Below are positions 41,919-50,647 of a stretch of DNA of 64,000 bases, piece by piece (within the stretch, counting starts at the first letter, position 1; every line of letters starts with the position of its first letter). This DNA is from Janibacter cremeus. Lineage in GTDB: Bacteria; Actinomycetota; Actinomycetes; Actinomycetales; Dermatophilaceae. The notes below the pieces were generated by a model. It was given only the letters and a program-made list of their open reading frames with translations, did no database searches and was not told the DNA's origin. The position numbers and the translations under genes are program-made. The stretch lies in assembly GCF_013409205.1 (NCBI RefSeq), contig NZ_JACCAE010000001.1, positions 744,001 through 808,000 of the forward strand, in the 5' to 3' direction.

Positions 41919-44350
41919 CCCGCACCAACGCCGACGCCTGGCTGCCGACCTCGCTCATCGACGACATCGAGACCGTCCTCAACGACTCCGCTCCGCACAC
42001 CGTCGTGCTGGGTCGGGCCGGAGACGGGCAGTCGGTGGTGGCGCATCTACTGGCAGAGCGCATGGTCGATGACACCGGGCCACAGGACGTCCTCGTGCTG
42101 GAGGGCGACGATCTCGGCGGCGAGGATGCGCACGACCGGGTGCGCCAACTGGCGGGCCGTGGTGCCCGCCTGGTCGTGGTGCCGTTGATCAAGACGCCTG
42201 CGGTGCCGAAGGAACTCCTCGCCTCCTGCTCGACCCTGCGGCTGCGGCCGTGGTCCGAGCAGGAGGTGGCCGAGTACCTCGAGCACTGTCACGACGTCGT
42301 ACCCGAGGACGAGCTGGTCCGGTCCCTGGCCGAGGCGACCGGCGGGCACCCGGCATACATCCGACACTTCGCGTCCCTGCGGCACTCACCCGTCGAGCCC
42401 TCGCCCGTGCTCGATCCCGCGCTGTGGGAGCACGCGCTCGACCGCCAGATGACGACCCTGGACCCAACGGCACTCACCCTGGTGGACGAGCTCGCGATCG
42501 GCTTCAGGGTGCACACGGCCCCGCTGGCGCCCTCCCTCGCCGAGTCCGACCGACGCGACCGGCTCGTCGAGGAGCTCGACCACCACGCCCTCCTCGGCGG
42601 GGACGGCGAGTTGCTCCCGCTGGTACGGATCACGGTGCGCAGCGGCATGCCGGTCCACCGCATCATGCGCATCGGGCACGCCGTGGTCGAGGGGATCAGC
42701 GACCCCACACCGCATGCCGGTGTCATCGAGGAACTGGTCGCGGGCGGGGCACGCTGCGAGCGTCTGGTCGACATCACCCGCGATCTCGGCGACAGCGAGC
42801 TGCAGTCCTCACCCGAGATGGCCCTCGCGTGGTACGACCGCTCGCAGGCATCCGGGGCCTCCCCCTCGCACCTTGCGTCACGTCGCGCCGAGGCCCTCCT
42901 TCGCATCGGGGACGTGGACGCTGCAGCCCACACCTGCGACCGCATGCTCGCCTCCGGCCACGACGTCGACCTCGACCGTGCCGTCTCCACGGCCATCGTG
43001 GCGCACGTCGAGCGTGGGCTGGCATCTCAGGCTCGAGCGTTGGCACTGTGGGCGAGCAGTGCCCTGGGCACGGTCCCCGCCGTCGACCTCCTCGCCGCGC
43101 GTCAGGCCGCAGGGGATCCTGCGCAGAATGACGTGCCCGAGGACACGGGTGCGGCCACCGCCACGGCTGCGGGTGCGGGTGCGCCGACGCTGGGAAAAAT
43201 GGCCGCCAGGACCGCGTACCAAGGGCTGCAGGACTCCCTGACCGGGGCCACCGCGGACGCCGTCGGCCAGCTGGTCAAGGCCGCTCACCTCCTACCGCCG
43301 GCCCCCTCCGCGCTGAGTCCCTACCCGATCTCCCTCGTTGCCGGGTGGGCGGCCCTGCACCTGGGCGACTCCGCGACCGCCCGTGCCGTTGCCGAGCGCG
43401 CTCGACCGTCGTTGCGGCCCCACATCGTCCAGCGCGAGCTGCTCCTGGGATGGGCGGCGCTGTGGCAGGGGAACCCACCGGGCGCGCGGGACCACGCCGA
43501 CCGGGCCGCCTCCGGCCTGCACGACAGCCAGTTGCGCAACCGCCTCGTCCTGGCCGGGCTCAGGTCGGGGATCGCCCGTCGCACCACCGACGAGGCGGCA
43601 GCCGTGCACGCGTGGACCGACGCGACCCAGTGCCTCGGTCGAGTCGAGCCCGACCTCTTCATGCTCCTCGCGCTCGGTGAGCTGAACATCGCTGCCGTCC
43701 GGATGCACCAGGCGGAGGTCCTGACGGCCGACCTCGACCGGGCACACGAGCTGCTGGAGAACCTCGGTTCACCGCCGCTGTGGAGCACGCCACTGAACTG
43801 GTCCAGCGTGCAGGCCGCCATCCTGGCCAATCAGCCCGCTGCCATCGCGCCCCACGCCACCGCGCTGCTCCACGCGGCGGAGCACCACCCCTTCGCCGCG
43901 CGTCTGGCCAGTGCCGGGAAGGCGTGGATGCACGTGCTGGCTCGCAACGTCGATCCGGCCGAGGTCCACTCAGCCGTCATCGGACTGACCCGTGTCGGCC
44001 AAGCCTGGGACGGCGCCCGACTGGCGGCCCACGCCGCCGCCCGCTGCGAGGACCCACGGGAGGCTGCCGCCCTTCGCGAGCTGGCTCGGTCCCTGCGCGA
44101 CCCGGACCAGGACCGCGGTGAGTCGGCCGTCGGTCAGTCGGTCCCCGGCTCGGTCCTGCTCTCCGAGCGGGAGGTGGAGGTCGTCCGGCTCGTGCTCGAC
44201 GGCAAGACCTACCGCGAGGTGGGCGAGATGCTCTATCTCTCCCCGCGGACGGTCGAGCACCACATGGCCCGCATCCGGCAGCGCAGCGGCGCGCAGACGC
44301 GCAGCGAACTCCTGGAGCGACTCCAGCTGACCCTGCGGCAGGCTTCCTGA
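41915..44350 (+). CDS. iniR: Large LuxR-family regulator, IniR/MalT-like
   Basis: The 811-residue protein has an N-terminal P-loop-like region (TVVLGRAGDGQSVVAHLL, a weak Walker A), a helical repeat middle part and a C-terminal LuxR HTH (LLSEREVEVVRLVLDGKTYR, LYLSPRTVEHHMARIRQR). Size and order match MalT/LAL regulators and mycobacterial IniR, which activates iniBAC and is reported to respond to free trehalose. Here it is co-transcribed with the Hsp70-like gene and divergent from iniBAC. The Walker A has Gln where Lys is expected (GDGQS), so ATP binding may be lost. The name iniR is an inference from context. Confidence 0.72.
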   Translation: MTRTNADAWLPTSLIDDIETVLNDSAPHTVVLGRAGDGQSVVAHLLAERMVDDTGPQDVLVLEGDDLGGEDAHDRVRQLAGRGARLVVVPLIKTPAVPKELLASCSTLRLRPWSEQEVAEYLEHCHDVVPEDELVRSLAEATGGHPAYIRHFASLRHSPVEPSPVLDPALWEHALDRQMTTLDPTALTLVDELAIGFRVHTAPLAPSLAESDRRDRLVEELDHHALLGGDGELLPLVRITVRSGMPVHRIMRIGHAVVEGISDPTPHAGVIEELVAGGARCERLVDITRDLGDSELQSSPEMALAWYDRSQASGASPSHLASRRAEALLRIGDVDAAAHTCDRMLASGHDVDLDRAVSTAIVAHVERGLASQARALALWASSALGTVPAVDLLAARQAAGDPAQNDVPEDTGAATATAAGAGAPTLGKMAARTAYQGLQDSLTGATADAVGQLVKAAHLLPPAPSALSPYPISLVAGWAALHLGDSATARAVAERARPSLRPHIVQRELLLGWAALWQGNPPGARDHADRAASGLHDSQLRNRLVLAGLRSGIARRTTDEAAAVHAWTDATQCLGRVEPDLFMLLALGELNIAAVRMHQAEVLTADLDRAHELLENLGSPPLWSTPLNWSSVQAAILANQPAAIAPHATALLHAAEHHPFAARLASAGKAWMHVLARNVDPAEVHSAVIGLTRVGQAWDGARLAAHAAARCEDPREAAALRELARSLRDPDQDRGESAVGQSVPGSVLLSEREVEVVRLVLDGKTYREVGEMLYLSPRTVEHHMARIRQRSGAQTRSELLERLQLTLRQAS

Positions 44351-44354
44351 CGAG

Positions 44355-45317
44355 TCAGCCGACGACGGACTCGAGCAGGGCGTCAGCGGCGGCGAAGGGG
44401 TCGCTCGCGCCGTCGACGACATCAGCGGCGAGCTGCTCGAGTGTCCCGCCCGCCCCCAGGTCACCCATCCGCGAGCGCAGCTCGGCGACGGCGAGCGCGG
44501 AGATCTCGTCGCGGGCACGCGCGGTGCGCCGCCGGCGCAGCTCACCGCTGGCGGCCAACCAGTCGAGGTGGTCGCCGACGGACGCGGCGATGTCGTCGAT
44601 GCCGGTGCCGTCCATGGCGCAGGCGCGCACGACCGGGCGGCGCCAGCCGCGGGGAGCGGTCCCCTCTCCCATCCGGATCATGTGCCGCAGGTCGCGAACG
44701 GTCGCGTCGGCCCCCTCGCGGTCGGCCTTGTTGACGACGAAGACGTCGCCGATCTCCAGGATGCCGGCCTTGGCGGCCTGGATCCCGTCGCCCATCCCGG
44801 GCGCGAGCAGGACGAGCGTGGTGTCGGCGGAGCCGGCGACCGCGACCTCGGACTGGCCGACGCCGACCGTCTCGACGAGGACCACGTCGAAGCCGGCGGC
44901 ATCGAGGACCCGGATCGCCTGCGGTGTGGCCACCGAGAGTCCGCCGAGGTGCCCCCGCGAGGCGAGCGAGCGGATGTAGACGCCCGGGTCGGTGGCCGCC
45001 TCACTCATCCGGATGCGGTCACCGAGCAGCGCTCCGCCGGAGAAGGGGGACGAGGGGTCCACCGCGAGCACGGCGACGCTCTTGCCGGCCTTCCGGAATG
45101 CCCCGACCAGGGCGTTGGTCGTCGTTGACTTGCCGACGCCCGGAGAGCCGGTCAGGCCGATGACGTGCGCCCCACCGGTGTGCGGCGCCAGGGCGGCCAT
45201 CGTCTCCCGCAGCGCGGGGTGCTGGTCGTCGACCAGCGAGATCAACCGCCCGATGGCACGCGGCATCCCCGCCCTGGACTGCTCGACCAGGACGGGGACG
45301 TCGACGCTGCGGATCAC
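44355..45317 (-). CDS. meaB: Methylmalonyl-CoA mutase-associated GTPase MeaB
   Basis: The 320-residue G3E-type GTPase has Walker A GLTGSPGVGKSTTTNAL, then DPSSPFSGGALLGDRIRM and DVVLVETVGVGQSEV, the classic MeaB/ArgK signature. It guards B12-dependent acyl-CoA mutases, gating adenosylcobalamin loading and replacing damaged cofactor. The GTG start at 45317 follows the thiolase stop after two bases, so the two are one operon. The mutase gene it probably serves (ecm, 53215) lies 8 kb away, and the cobalamin adenosyltransferase is at 55968. Confidence 0.92.
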   Translation of the reverse strand: MIRSVDVPVLVEQSRAGMPRAIGRLISLVDDQHPALRETMAALAPHTGGAHVIGLTGSPGVGKSTTTNALVGAFRKAGKSVAVLAVDPSSPFSGGALLGDRIRMSEAATDPGVYIRSLASRGHLGGLSVATPQAIRVLDAAGFDVVLVETVGVGQSEVAVAGSADTTLVLLAPGMGDGIQAAKAGILEIGDVFVVNKADREGADATVRDLRHMIRMGEGTAPRGWRRPVVRACAMDGTGIDDIAASVGDHLDWLAASGELRRRRTARARDEISALAVAELRSRMGDLGAGGTLEQLAADVVDGASDPFAAADALLESVVG

Positions 45318-45319
45318 AC

Positions 45320-46519
45320 TCAGGCGCTCGGTACGCGCACGATCAGGGCGTCGCCCTGACCGCCACCACCACAGAGGGAGGCCGCGCCCGTGCCGCCACC
45401 GCGACGCTTGAGCTCGTGGGCGAGCGCGAGCGTGATGCGCGCGCCGGACATACCCAGCGGGTGCCCCATGGCGATGGCGCCACCGTTGGGGTTGACCTTC
45501 TCCGGGTCGAGGCCCAGCTGCTTGGTCGAGGAGAGGCCGACAGCGGCGAAGGCCTCGTTGATCTCGACGACGTCGAGGTCATTCACGGAGATGCCGTCCT
45601 TCTTCAGCGCGGCCTCGATCGCGTTGGCCGGCTGGGCCTGCAGCGTGGAGTCCGGGCCGGCGACGACGCCGTGTGCGCCGATCTCGGCGAGGTAGTCCAG
45701 GCCGAGCTCCTGCGCCTTGGCCTTGCTCATCACGACGACCGCGGCAGCACCGTCGGAGATCTGCGAGGCGGAGCCGGCGGTGATGGTGCCCTCCTTGGCG
45801 AAGGCCGGCCGCAGCTTGCCCAGCGACTCGGCGGTGGTCTCAGGGCGCACACCCTCGTCGGTGTCGAAGACGACCGGGTCGCCCTTGCGCTGCGGGACCT
45901 CCACGGCGACGACCTCGTCGGCGAACTTGCCCTCCGACCAGGCCTTGGCGGCCTTGGCGTGGCTCGCAGCGGCGAAGGCGTCCTGCTCCTGGCGGGAGAA
46001 CTCGGAGTTGTCGGCGTTCTTGGCCTCGGTCAGCGAGCCCATCGCCTGGTCGGTGATGATGTCGTGCAGGCCGTCGTAGGCCATCGAGTCCTTCAGCTTG
46101 GTGTCGCCGTACTTGATGCCCTCGCGGCTCTTGGGCAGCAGGTGCGGGGCGTTGGTCATCGACTCCTGGCCACCGGCGACGATGACGTCGAACTCGCCGG
46201 CGCGGACGAGCTGGGCGGCCAGGGCGATCGCGTCCATGCCGGAGAGGCAGACCTTGTTGACGGTCAGCGCCGGCACGTTCTTCGGGATACCGCCCTTGAT
46301 CGCGGCCTGGCGTGCGGGGATCTGGCCCTCACCGGCGGTGAGCACCTGGCCCATGATCACGTAGTCGACCTGCTCGCCCGAGATACCGGCCTTCTCCAGG
46401 GCCCCCTTGATGGCGAAGCCACCGAGGTCGGACCCGGAGAAACCCTTGAGGGAGCCGCTCATGCGGCCCATCGGGGTGCGGGCCCCGGCAACGATGACGG
46501 ACACGGGACGCTCGGACAT
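45320..46519 (-). CDS. Acetyl-CoA C-acetyltransferase (thiolase)
   Basis: The 399-residue enzyme condenses two acetyl-CoA to acetoacetyl-CoA or runs in reverse. The acylated Cys is in NKVCLSGM (Cys91), with [29 protein letters not shown] (His) and the second Cys in [11 protein letters not shown] at the end. The ATG at 46519 is preceded by GTTGGAGGCATCCAC, giving a GGAGG site. It is upstream of and coupled to meaB. In the ethylmalonyl-CoA pathway it supplies acetoacetyl-CoA for reduction and dehydration to crotonyl-CoA. Confidence 0.94.
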   Translation of the reverse strand: MSERPVSVIVAGARTPMGRMSGSLKGFSGSDLGGFAIKGALEKAGISGEQVDYVIMGQVLTAGEGQIPARQAAIKGGIPKNVPALTVNKVCLSGMDAIALAAQLVRAGEFDVIVAGGQESMTNAPHLLPKSREGIKYGDTKLKDSMAYDGLHDIITDQAMGSLTEAKNADNSEFSRQEQDAFAAASHAKAAKAWSEGKFADEVVAVEVPQRKGDPVVFDTDEGVRPETTAESLGKLRPAFAKEGTITAGSASQISDGAAAVVVMSKAKAQELGLDYLAEIGAHGVVAGPDSTLQAQPANAIEAALKKDGISVNDLDVVEINEAFAAVGLSSTKQLGLDPEKVNPNGGAIAMGHPLGMSGARITLALAHELKRRGGGTGAASLCGGGGQGDALIVRVPSA

Positions 46520-46835
46520 GTGGATGCCTCCAACATTCGTGGGGTGCGCGGCACCGGAGCGACACCGCGTGTGTTGTCTCGATTCTATCGACGCGGACGA
46601 AGGGAGGGCAGGCCCCCGGACGGTGGGGCAGGCCACAACCGCGAGGCAACGAGTACACCACCGGCGTGGCGGGGGTGGCGGGTGGTGGCCCGACTCAGGG
46701 AGTGCCCTTCGAGGCTCCTTCGTCGCACCTCAGGATCCGGGACCGCGTCATCCCCGCTGCCCGGGCACCGGCGGTGGTGGGCCTCACAGGGCGATGGGCT
46801 CCCCTTGCGGGAGTCGCGTCAATAGGCTGCGACGC
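46520..46835. other. Divergent intergenic region with a dispersed repeat
   Basis: This holds the promoters of the thiolase operon (minus) and the epimerase gene (plus) and a copy of the dispersed repeat at 46705. I see no gene in it. Confidence 0.55.
46705..46737 (+). repeat. Dispersed repeat, short intergenic copy
   Basis: CCCTTCGAGGCTCCTTCG followed by TCGCACCTCAGGA, identical to the first half of the 13918-13980 copy (read on its minus strand). After this the two diverge, so the palindromic second half is missing here. Confidence 0.8.
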
Positions 46836-47273
46836 ATGACTGATCTTTTCACCGCCATCGATCACGTCGGTGTCGCCGTGCCCGACCTCGACGACGCGAT
46901 CGCCTTCTACCGGGACTCCCTGGGCATGGAGCTCGCGCACGAGGAGACCAACGAGGAGCAGGGCGTGCGGGAGGCGATGATGCGCGTCGGCGACTCCGGG
47001 TCGTGCATCCAGCTGCTCGCGCCGCTGTCCCCCGAGTCGACGATCGCGAAGTTCCTCGACCGCAACGGCCAGGGCATGCAGCAGCTCGCCTACCGCGTCG
47101 AGGACATCGACGCGGTCTGCGCGACCCTGCGCGAGCGCGGCCTGCGTCTGCTCTACGACACCCCCAAGCGCGGGACGAGCAATTCCCGGGTGAACTTCAT
47201 CCATCCCAAGGACGCCCGCGGCGTCCTCGTCGAGCTCGTGGAGCCCGATCAGACCGGGGCCCGGGCCCACTGA
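46836..47273 (+). CDS. mce: Methylmalonyl-CoA epimerase
   Basis: The 145-residue protein is a VOC-fold epimerase: AIDHVGVAVPDLDDAIAFYR (metal His near residue 10), GQGMQQLAYRVEDIDAV (second metal-binding region), and the closing VNFIHPKDARGVLVELVEP (Glu ligand near the end). It interconverts (2R)- and (2S)-methylmalonyl-CoA, and its family also acts on ethylmalonyl-CoA. It lies upstream of ccr on the same strand, 170 bases apart, which suits the ethylmalonyl-CoA pathway. Confidence 0.93.
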   Translation: MTDLFTAIDHVGVAVPDLDDAIAFYRDSLGMELAHEETNEEQGVREAMMRVGDSGSCIQLLAPLSPESTIAKFLDRNGQGMQQLAYRVEDIDAVCATLRERGLRLLYDTPKRGTSNSRVNFIHPKDARGVLVELVEPDQTGARAH

Positions 47274-47443
47274 GCCCTCATCCCCCTTCGCCCCGGGGTG
47301 TGGGCCCGCCCCACGAGCCCGGCGTGTGAAGTCAGTCATGGCACCGTCCCAACGGCGCCGCGACCCCCTTAAGTTGCACGCAGTGACTGTCGCCCCGACG
47401 GCAGCTGACCGACCGACCCCACGAGGCCGAGGAGCCCACCCAC

Positions 47444-48790
47444 ATGGCAATCGACCAGATCCGCGACGCGATCCTCTCCGGTGACCGGAGCGAGGAGACC
47501 TACGCGAACCTCCCCCTCCCGCAGACCTACCGCGCCGCGACCGTCCACAAGGCCGACGCCGACATGTTCGAGGGACTGGCCAGCCGCGACAAGGACCCGC
47601 GCAAGTCGCTGCACATCGACGACGTCGAGATCCCCGAGCTCGCCCCGGACGAGGCGCTCGTGGCGGTCATGGCCAGCGCGATCAACTTCAACACCGTGTG
47701 GACCTCGATCTTCGAGCCGGTGTCGACCTTCTCCTTCCTCGAGCGCTACGGCAAGCTGAACAAGTACTCCAAGCGCCACGACCTGCCGTACCACGTCGTC
47801 GGCTCCGACCTGTCCGGCGTCGTGCTGCGCACCGGTGGCCACGTCTCCAAGTGGAAGCCCGGTCAGGAGGTCGTCGCGCACTGCCTGTCCGTCGAGCTCG
47901 AGGACGCCGACGGCCACGACGACACGATGATGGACCCGCAGCAGCGCATCTGGGGCTTCGAGACCAACTTCGGTGGCCTGGCCGAGCTGGCCATCGTCAA
48001 GGCCAACCAGCTGATGCCCAAGGCCGACCACCTCACCTGGGAGGAGTCCGCCTCCCCCGGTCTGGTCAACTCCACCGCCTACCGCCAGCTGATCTCCAAG
48101 AACGGCGCCTCGCTCAAGCTCGGTGACCGCGTGCTGATCTGGGGCGCGTCCGGTGGCCTGGGCTCCTACGCCGTCCAGATGGCGCTGGCCGCCGGCGCCG
48201 AGCCGATCTGCGTCGTCTCCTCCCCCGAGAAGGCCGAGATGTGCCGCGCCATGGGCGCCGAGCTGATCATCGACCGGCGCGCGGAGGGTTACCAGTTCTG
48301 GAACGAGGACGGCACCAAGCAGAACCCCAAGGAGTGGAAGCGCCTGGGCAAGAAGATCCGCGAGCTCACCGGCGGCCACGACGTGGACATCGTCTTCGAG
48401 CACCCGGGTCGTGAGACCTTCGGTGCCTCGGTCTACGTCGCGCGCAAGGGCGGCAAGATCGTCACCTGCGCCTCGACCTCGGGCTACATGCACGAGTACG
48501 ACAACCGGTACCTGTGGATGAACCTCAAGAGCATCATCTCCAGCCACTTCGCCAACTACCGCGAGTCCTGGGAGGCCAACGCGCTCATCAGCCGCGGCCT
48601 GATCCACCCGACGCTGAGCCGCACCTACTCCCTCGACGAGGTCGGCCAGGCCACGCTCGACGTGCACCACAACAAGCACCAGGGCAAGGTCGGCGTGCTC
48701 ACCCTCGCCCCCGAGGCCGGTCTCGGTGTCACCAACACCGAGAAGCGCGCCCGGTTCGTCAAGCAGATCAACCGCTTCCAGGACGCCTGA
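47444..48790 (+). CDS. ccr: Crotonyl-CoA carboxylase/reductase
   Basis: The 448-residue MDR-family enzyme reductively carboxylates crotonyl-CoA to ethylmalonyl-CoA with NADPH and CO2. It is recognised by LPYHVVGSDLSGVVLRTGG, FGGLAELAIVKANQLMPK, the Rossmann segment GASGGLGSYAVQMALAAGAE and the Ccr-specific VFEHPGRETFGASVYVARKG and HANYRE-like region (here SSHFANYRESWEANALI). Length is typical of Ccr and longer than ordinary quinone reductases. The ATG at 47444 is well placed and a strong terminator follows. It is the key step of the ethylmalonyl-CoA pathway and also makes polyketide extender units in some actinobacteria. Confidence 0.95.
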   Translation: MAIDQIRDAILSGDRSEETYANLPLPQTYRAATVHKADADMFEGLASRDKDPRKSLHIDDVEIPELAPDEALVAVMASAINFNTVWTSIFEPVSTFSFLERYGKLNKYSKRHDLPYHVVGSDLSGVVLRTGGHVSKWKPGQEVVAHCLSVELEDADGHDDTMMDPQQRIWGFETNFGGLAELAIVKANQLMPKADHLTWEESASPGLVNSTAYRQLISKNGASLKLGDRVLIWGASGGLGSYAVQMALAAGAEPICVVSSPEKAEMCRAMGAELIIDRRAEGYQFWNEDGTKQNPKEWKRLGKKIRELTGGHDVDIVFEHPGRETFGASVYVARKGGKIVTCASTSGYMHEYDNRYLWMNLKSIISSHFANYRESWEANALISRGLIHPTLSRTYSLDEVGQATLDVHHNKHQGKVGVLTLAPEAGLGVTNTEKRARFVKQINRFQDA

Positions 48791-48815
48791 CGCCCACGAT
48801 TATCGGGTCACCCGC

Positions 48816-48864
48816 GAAACCCCGGGTGTGCATGAGTTTCATACTCCTGCACACCCGGGGTTTC
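48816..48864 (+). terminator. Terminator of ccr
   Basis: A perfect 17-base stem (GAAACCCCGGGTGTGCA with its complement) around a 15-base loop, followed by TTTCTCTT-type T-rich sequence, 26 bases past the ccr stop. Confidence 0.88.
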
Positions 48865-48890
48865 TCTTGCAGAGGTGGGCGAAGGGAGGT

Positions 48891-49178
48891 TCAGCGGCCG
48901 TAGCGCCCGTGGTCGCGGGCCTTCCAGCACTTGCCGTGCCAGTGCCGGCGGTCGTCGACTCCCCCGAGGCCGTCGTCGGGCCAGACGACGACGTGCGGTG
49001 TGCCGGGGGCGATCTCGTGCGTGCACCCCGGGCAGGTGTAGCTGCGGGTCGAGCTGTGGCCACTCAGCTGGCGCACCACCCAGGAGCGCCCCATCCACGA
49101 CTGCGTCGTCTGCGACCCCATGGCCCCCATCCGCAACGGGCGGTGCTCGTCACGACGACGGCGGTTGGAGCGAGGCAT
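48891..49178 (-). CDS. Small Cys/His protein of unknown function
   Basis: The 95-residue protein has an Arg-rich N-terminus (MPRSNRRRRDEHRPLRMGA) and a possible zinc-binding module YTCPGCTHEI...HWHGKCW, with a CxxC pair, then His and Cys about 30 residues later. Short proteins of this kind are common in actinobacteria and are often labelled ATP/GTP-binding without experimental support. The ATG at 49178 is chosen because the upstream extension is not protein-like. It is flanked by two terminators, so it is probably transcribed alone. Confidence 0.65.
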   Translation of the reverse strand: MPRSNRRRRDEHRPLRMGAMGSQTTQSWMGRSWVVRQLSGHSSTRSYTCPGCTHEIAPGTPHVVVWPDDGLGGVDDRRHWHGKCWKARDHGRYGR

Positions 49179-49207
49179 GCGCCCATCGTCTCCCGGCGCC
49201 GGCACGC

Positions 49208-49279
49208 GCACAAAAGGGACTCCCGAAGACCGACCCCCGACGAATCGGGGTGCTACTGCTCCGGGAGTCCCTTTTGTGC
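49208..49279. terminator. Terminator with nested hairpin, 3' of the hydroxyacyl-CoA dehydrogenase
   Basis: The outer 18-base stem (GCACAAAAGGGACTCCCG at 49208-49225 with 49262-49279) encloses an inner CCCCGA/TCGGGG hairpin at 49235-49250. On the minus strand the outer arm ends in CCCTTTTGTGC, a fair T tract. Confidence 0.85.
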
Positions 49280-49295
49280 ACAGGTGGTGCAGGCG

Positions 49296-50504
49296 TCAGT
49301 AGCTGCGGAAGCCCTCACCGGTCTTGCGGCCGAGCTTGCCTGCCGCCACGACCTCGCGCAGGAGCGGCGCCGGGGTGAGCGACTCGTGCCCGAACTCGGC
49401 GAGCAGTTCCTCCTCGATCGCCAGGGCGACGTCGTTACCGACGACGTCCAGCAGCGCGAAGGGTCCCATCGGGTAGCCGTAACCCGCGGTGATCGCGGCG
49501 TCGATCTCATCGAGGGAGGAGCCCGCCTCGTGCGCCTTGATGGCGTCGTTGAGGTAGGGGAAGAGCAGCGCGTTGACGATGAAACCGGCCCGGTCGGAGC
49601 AGCGGACGGGGACCTTGCGGGTGCGCTTGCACAGCTCGACGACCGTGTCCAGGACGTCCTGACCGGTGTGCTCCTGATCGATGACCTCCACGAGCTTCAT
49701 CACCGGTGCGGGGTTGAAGAAGTGCATGCCGACGACGTCCTGCGGACGCTTCGTCCGGGCGGCCAGGTCGGCGATGGACAGCGAGGAGGTCGTCGTGGCG
49801 AGCACGGCACCGTCCTTGCAGATGCGGTCCAAGTCGGCGAAGAGCTGGTTCTTGATGCCGATCTCCTCGGCGATCGCCTCGACGACGAGGTCGACGTCGG
49901 CGAGGGACTCGCGCTCGAGGGACCCGGTGAGGCGGCCCAGGACCGCGTCGGCGTCGGCCTGCTCCATCCGGCCCTTGTCGACCTTGCGGGTGAGGTTCTT
50001 GGCGATCTTCGCGGCAACCGCGTCCACCTTCTCCTGGCTGCGGGCGACGTAGGTGACCGGGAACCCGCTGGTCGCGAAGACCTCGACCATGCCGGTGGCC
50101 ATCGTGCCGGAGCCGACCACGCCGACGGCCTCGACCTCACGGGCCGCGCCGCCGCCGCCCGTGGAGGGGGTCAGGTCGTCGGCGACGACCTCGTCACCCT
50201 CATAGGTGTAGAAGCCCTTGCCGGCCGCCTTGCCGGTGCGGCCGTCGGCGATGAGCCGCTCGAAGGCCGCGTTCGGCTGGTGGCGCGGATCGCCGGTCTC
50301 GGCGAAGCGCGCGTCGAGGGCGTCGCGGACGGTCTCGAGGCCGAGCTCGTCGATGACGGTCAGGGGGCCTCTGGGCAGGCCGCACCCGAAGCGCATGCCG
50401 TTGTCGAGGTCCTCCCGGGAGGCATACTTCTCCTCGAACATCGAGGCCGCGTGGTTCAGGTACGGGAAGACGAGGACGTCGGCGAGAGAGGGCGATTCAG
50501 ACAT
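49296..50504 (-). CDS. 3-hydroxyacyl-CoA dehydrogenase with permuted domain order
   Basis: The 402-residue protein has an NAD-binding Rossmann domain (VGVVGSGTMATGMVEVFATS) and dehydrogenase catalytic region (GMHFFNPAPVMKLVEVI), followed by a 3HCDH C-terminal domain (DRAGFIVNALLFPYLNDAIK, GYGYPMGPFALLDVVGND). An extra 3HCDH-like domain precedes these (residues about 5-95: LVFPYLNHAASMFEEKYASR, GLPRGPLTVIDELGLETV). The order 3HCDH-NAD-3HCDH differs from the usual NAD-3HCDH(-3HCDH). It would oxidise 3-hydroxybutyryl-CoA or related substrates, and suits the acetoacetyl-CoA to crotonyl-CoA route. The ATG at 50504 is plausible; an upstream missing part cannot be excluded. Confidence 0.85.
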   Translation of the reverse strand: MSESPSLADVLVFPYLNHAASMFEEKYASREDLDNGMRFGCGLPRGPLTVIDELGLETVRDALDARFAETGDPRHQPNAAFERLIADGRTGKAAGKGFYTYEGDEVVADDLTPSTGGGGAAREVEAVGVVGSGTMATGMVEVFATSGFPVTYVARSQEKVDAVAAKIAKNLTRKVDKGRMEQADADAVLGRLTGSLERESLADVDLVVEAIAEEIGIKNQLFADLDRICKDGAVLATTTSSLSIADLAARTKRPQDVVGMHFFNPAPVMKLVEVIDQEHTGQDVLDTVVELCKRTRKVPVRCSDRAGFIVNALLFPYLNDAIKAHEAGSSLDEIDAAITAGYGYPMGPFALLDVVGNDVALAIEEELLAEFGHESLTPAPLLREVVAAGKLGRKTGEGFRSY

Positions 50505-50647
50505 GTCTGGGAGTGTTGCAGTCCGGCCGGCCACCGGGTAGTGCGCAGCGGCGTGACAGTGGGCACAGGTGATCCGCGACACCGCACCCGATCCGGGACC
50601 GGTGGACCCGCTTGGGCCCTGCCCGCCGGGGTCGTAGGGTCAACCCC

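Noticed and set aside
40688..42046. Minus-strand 452-residue Val/Ser-rich open frame
   Set aside because: Antisense shadow of the Hsp70-like gene stalk; no start signal and wrong third-position composition.
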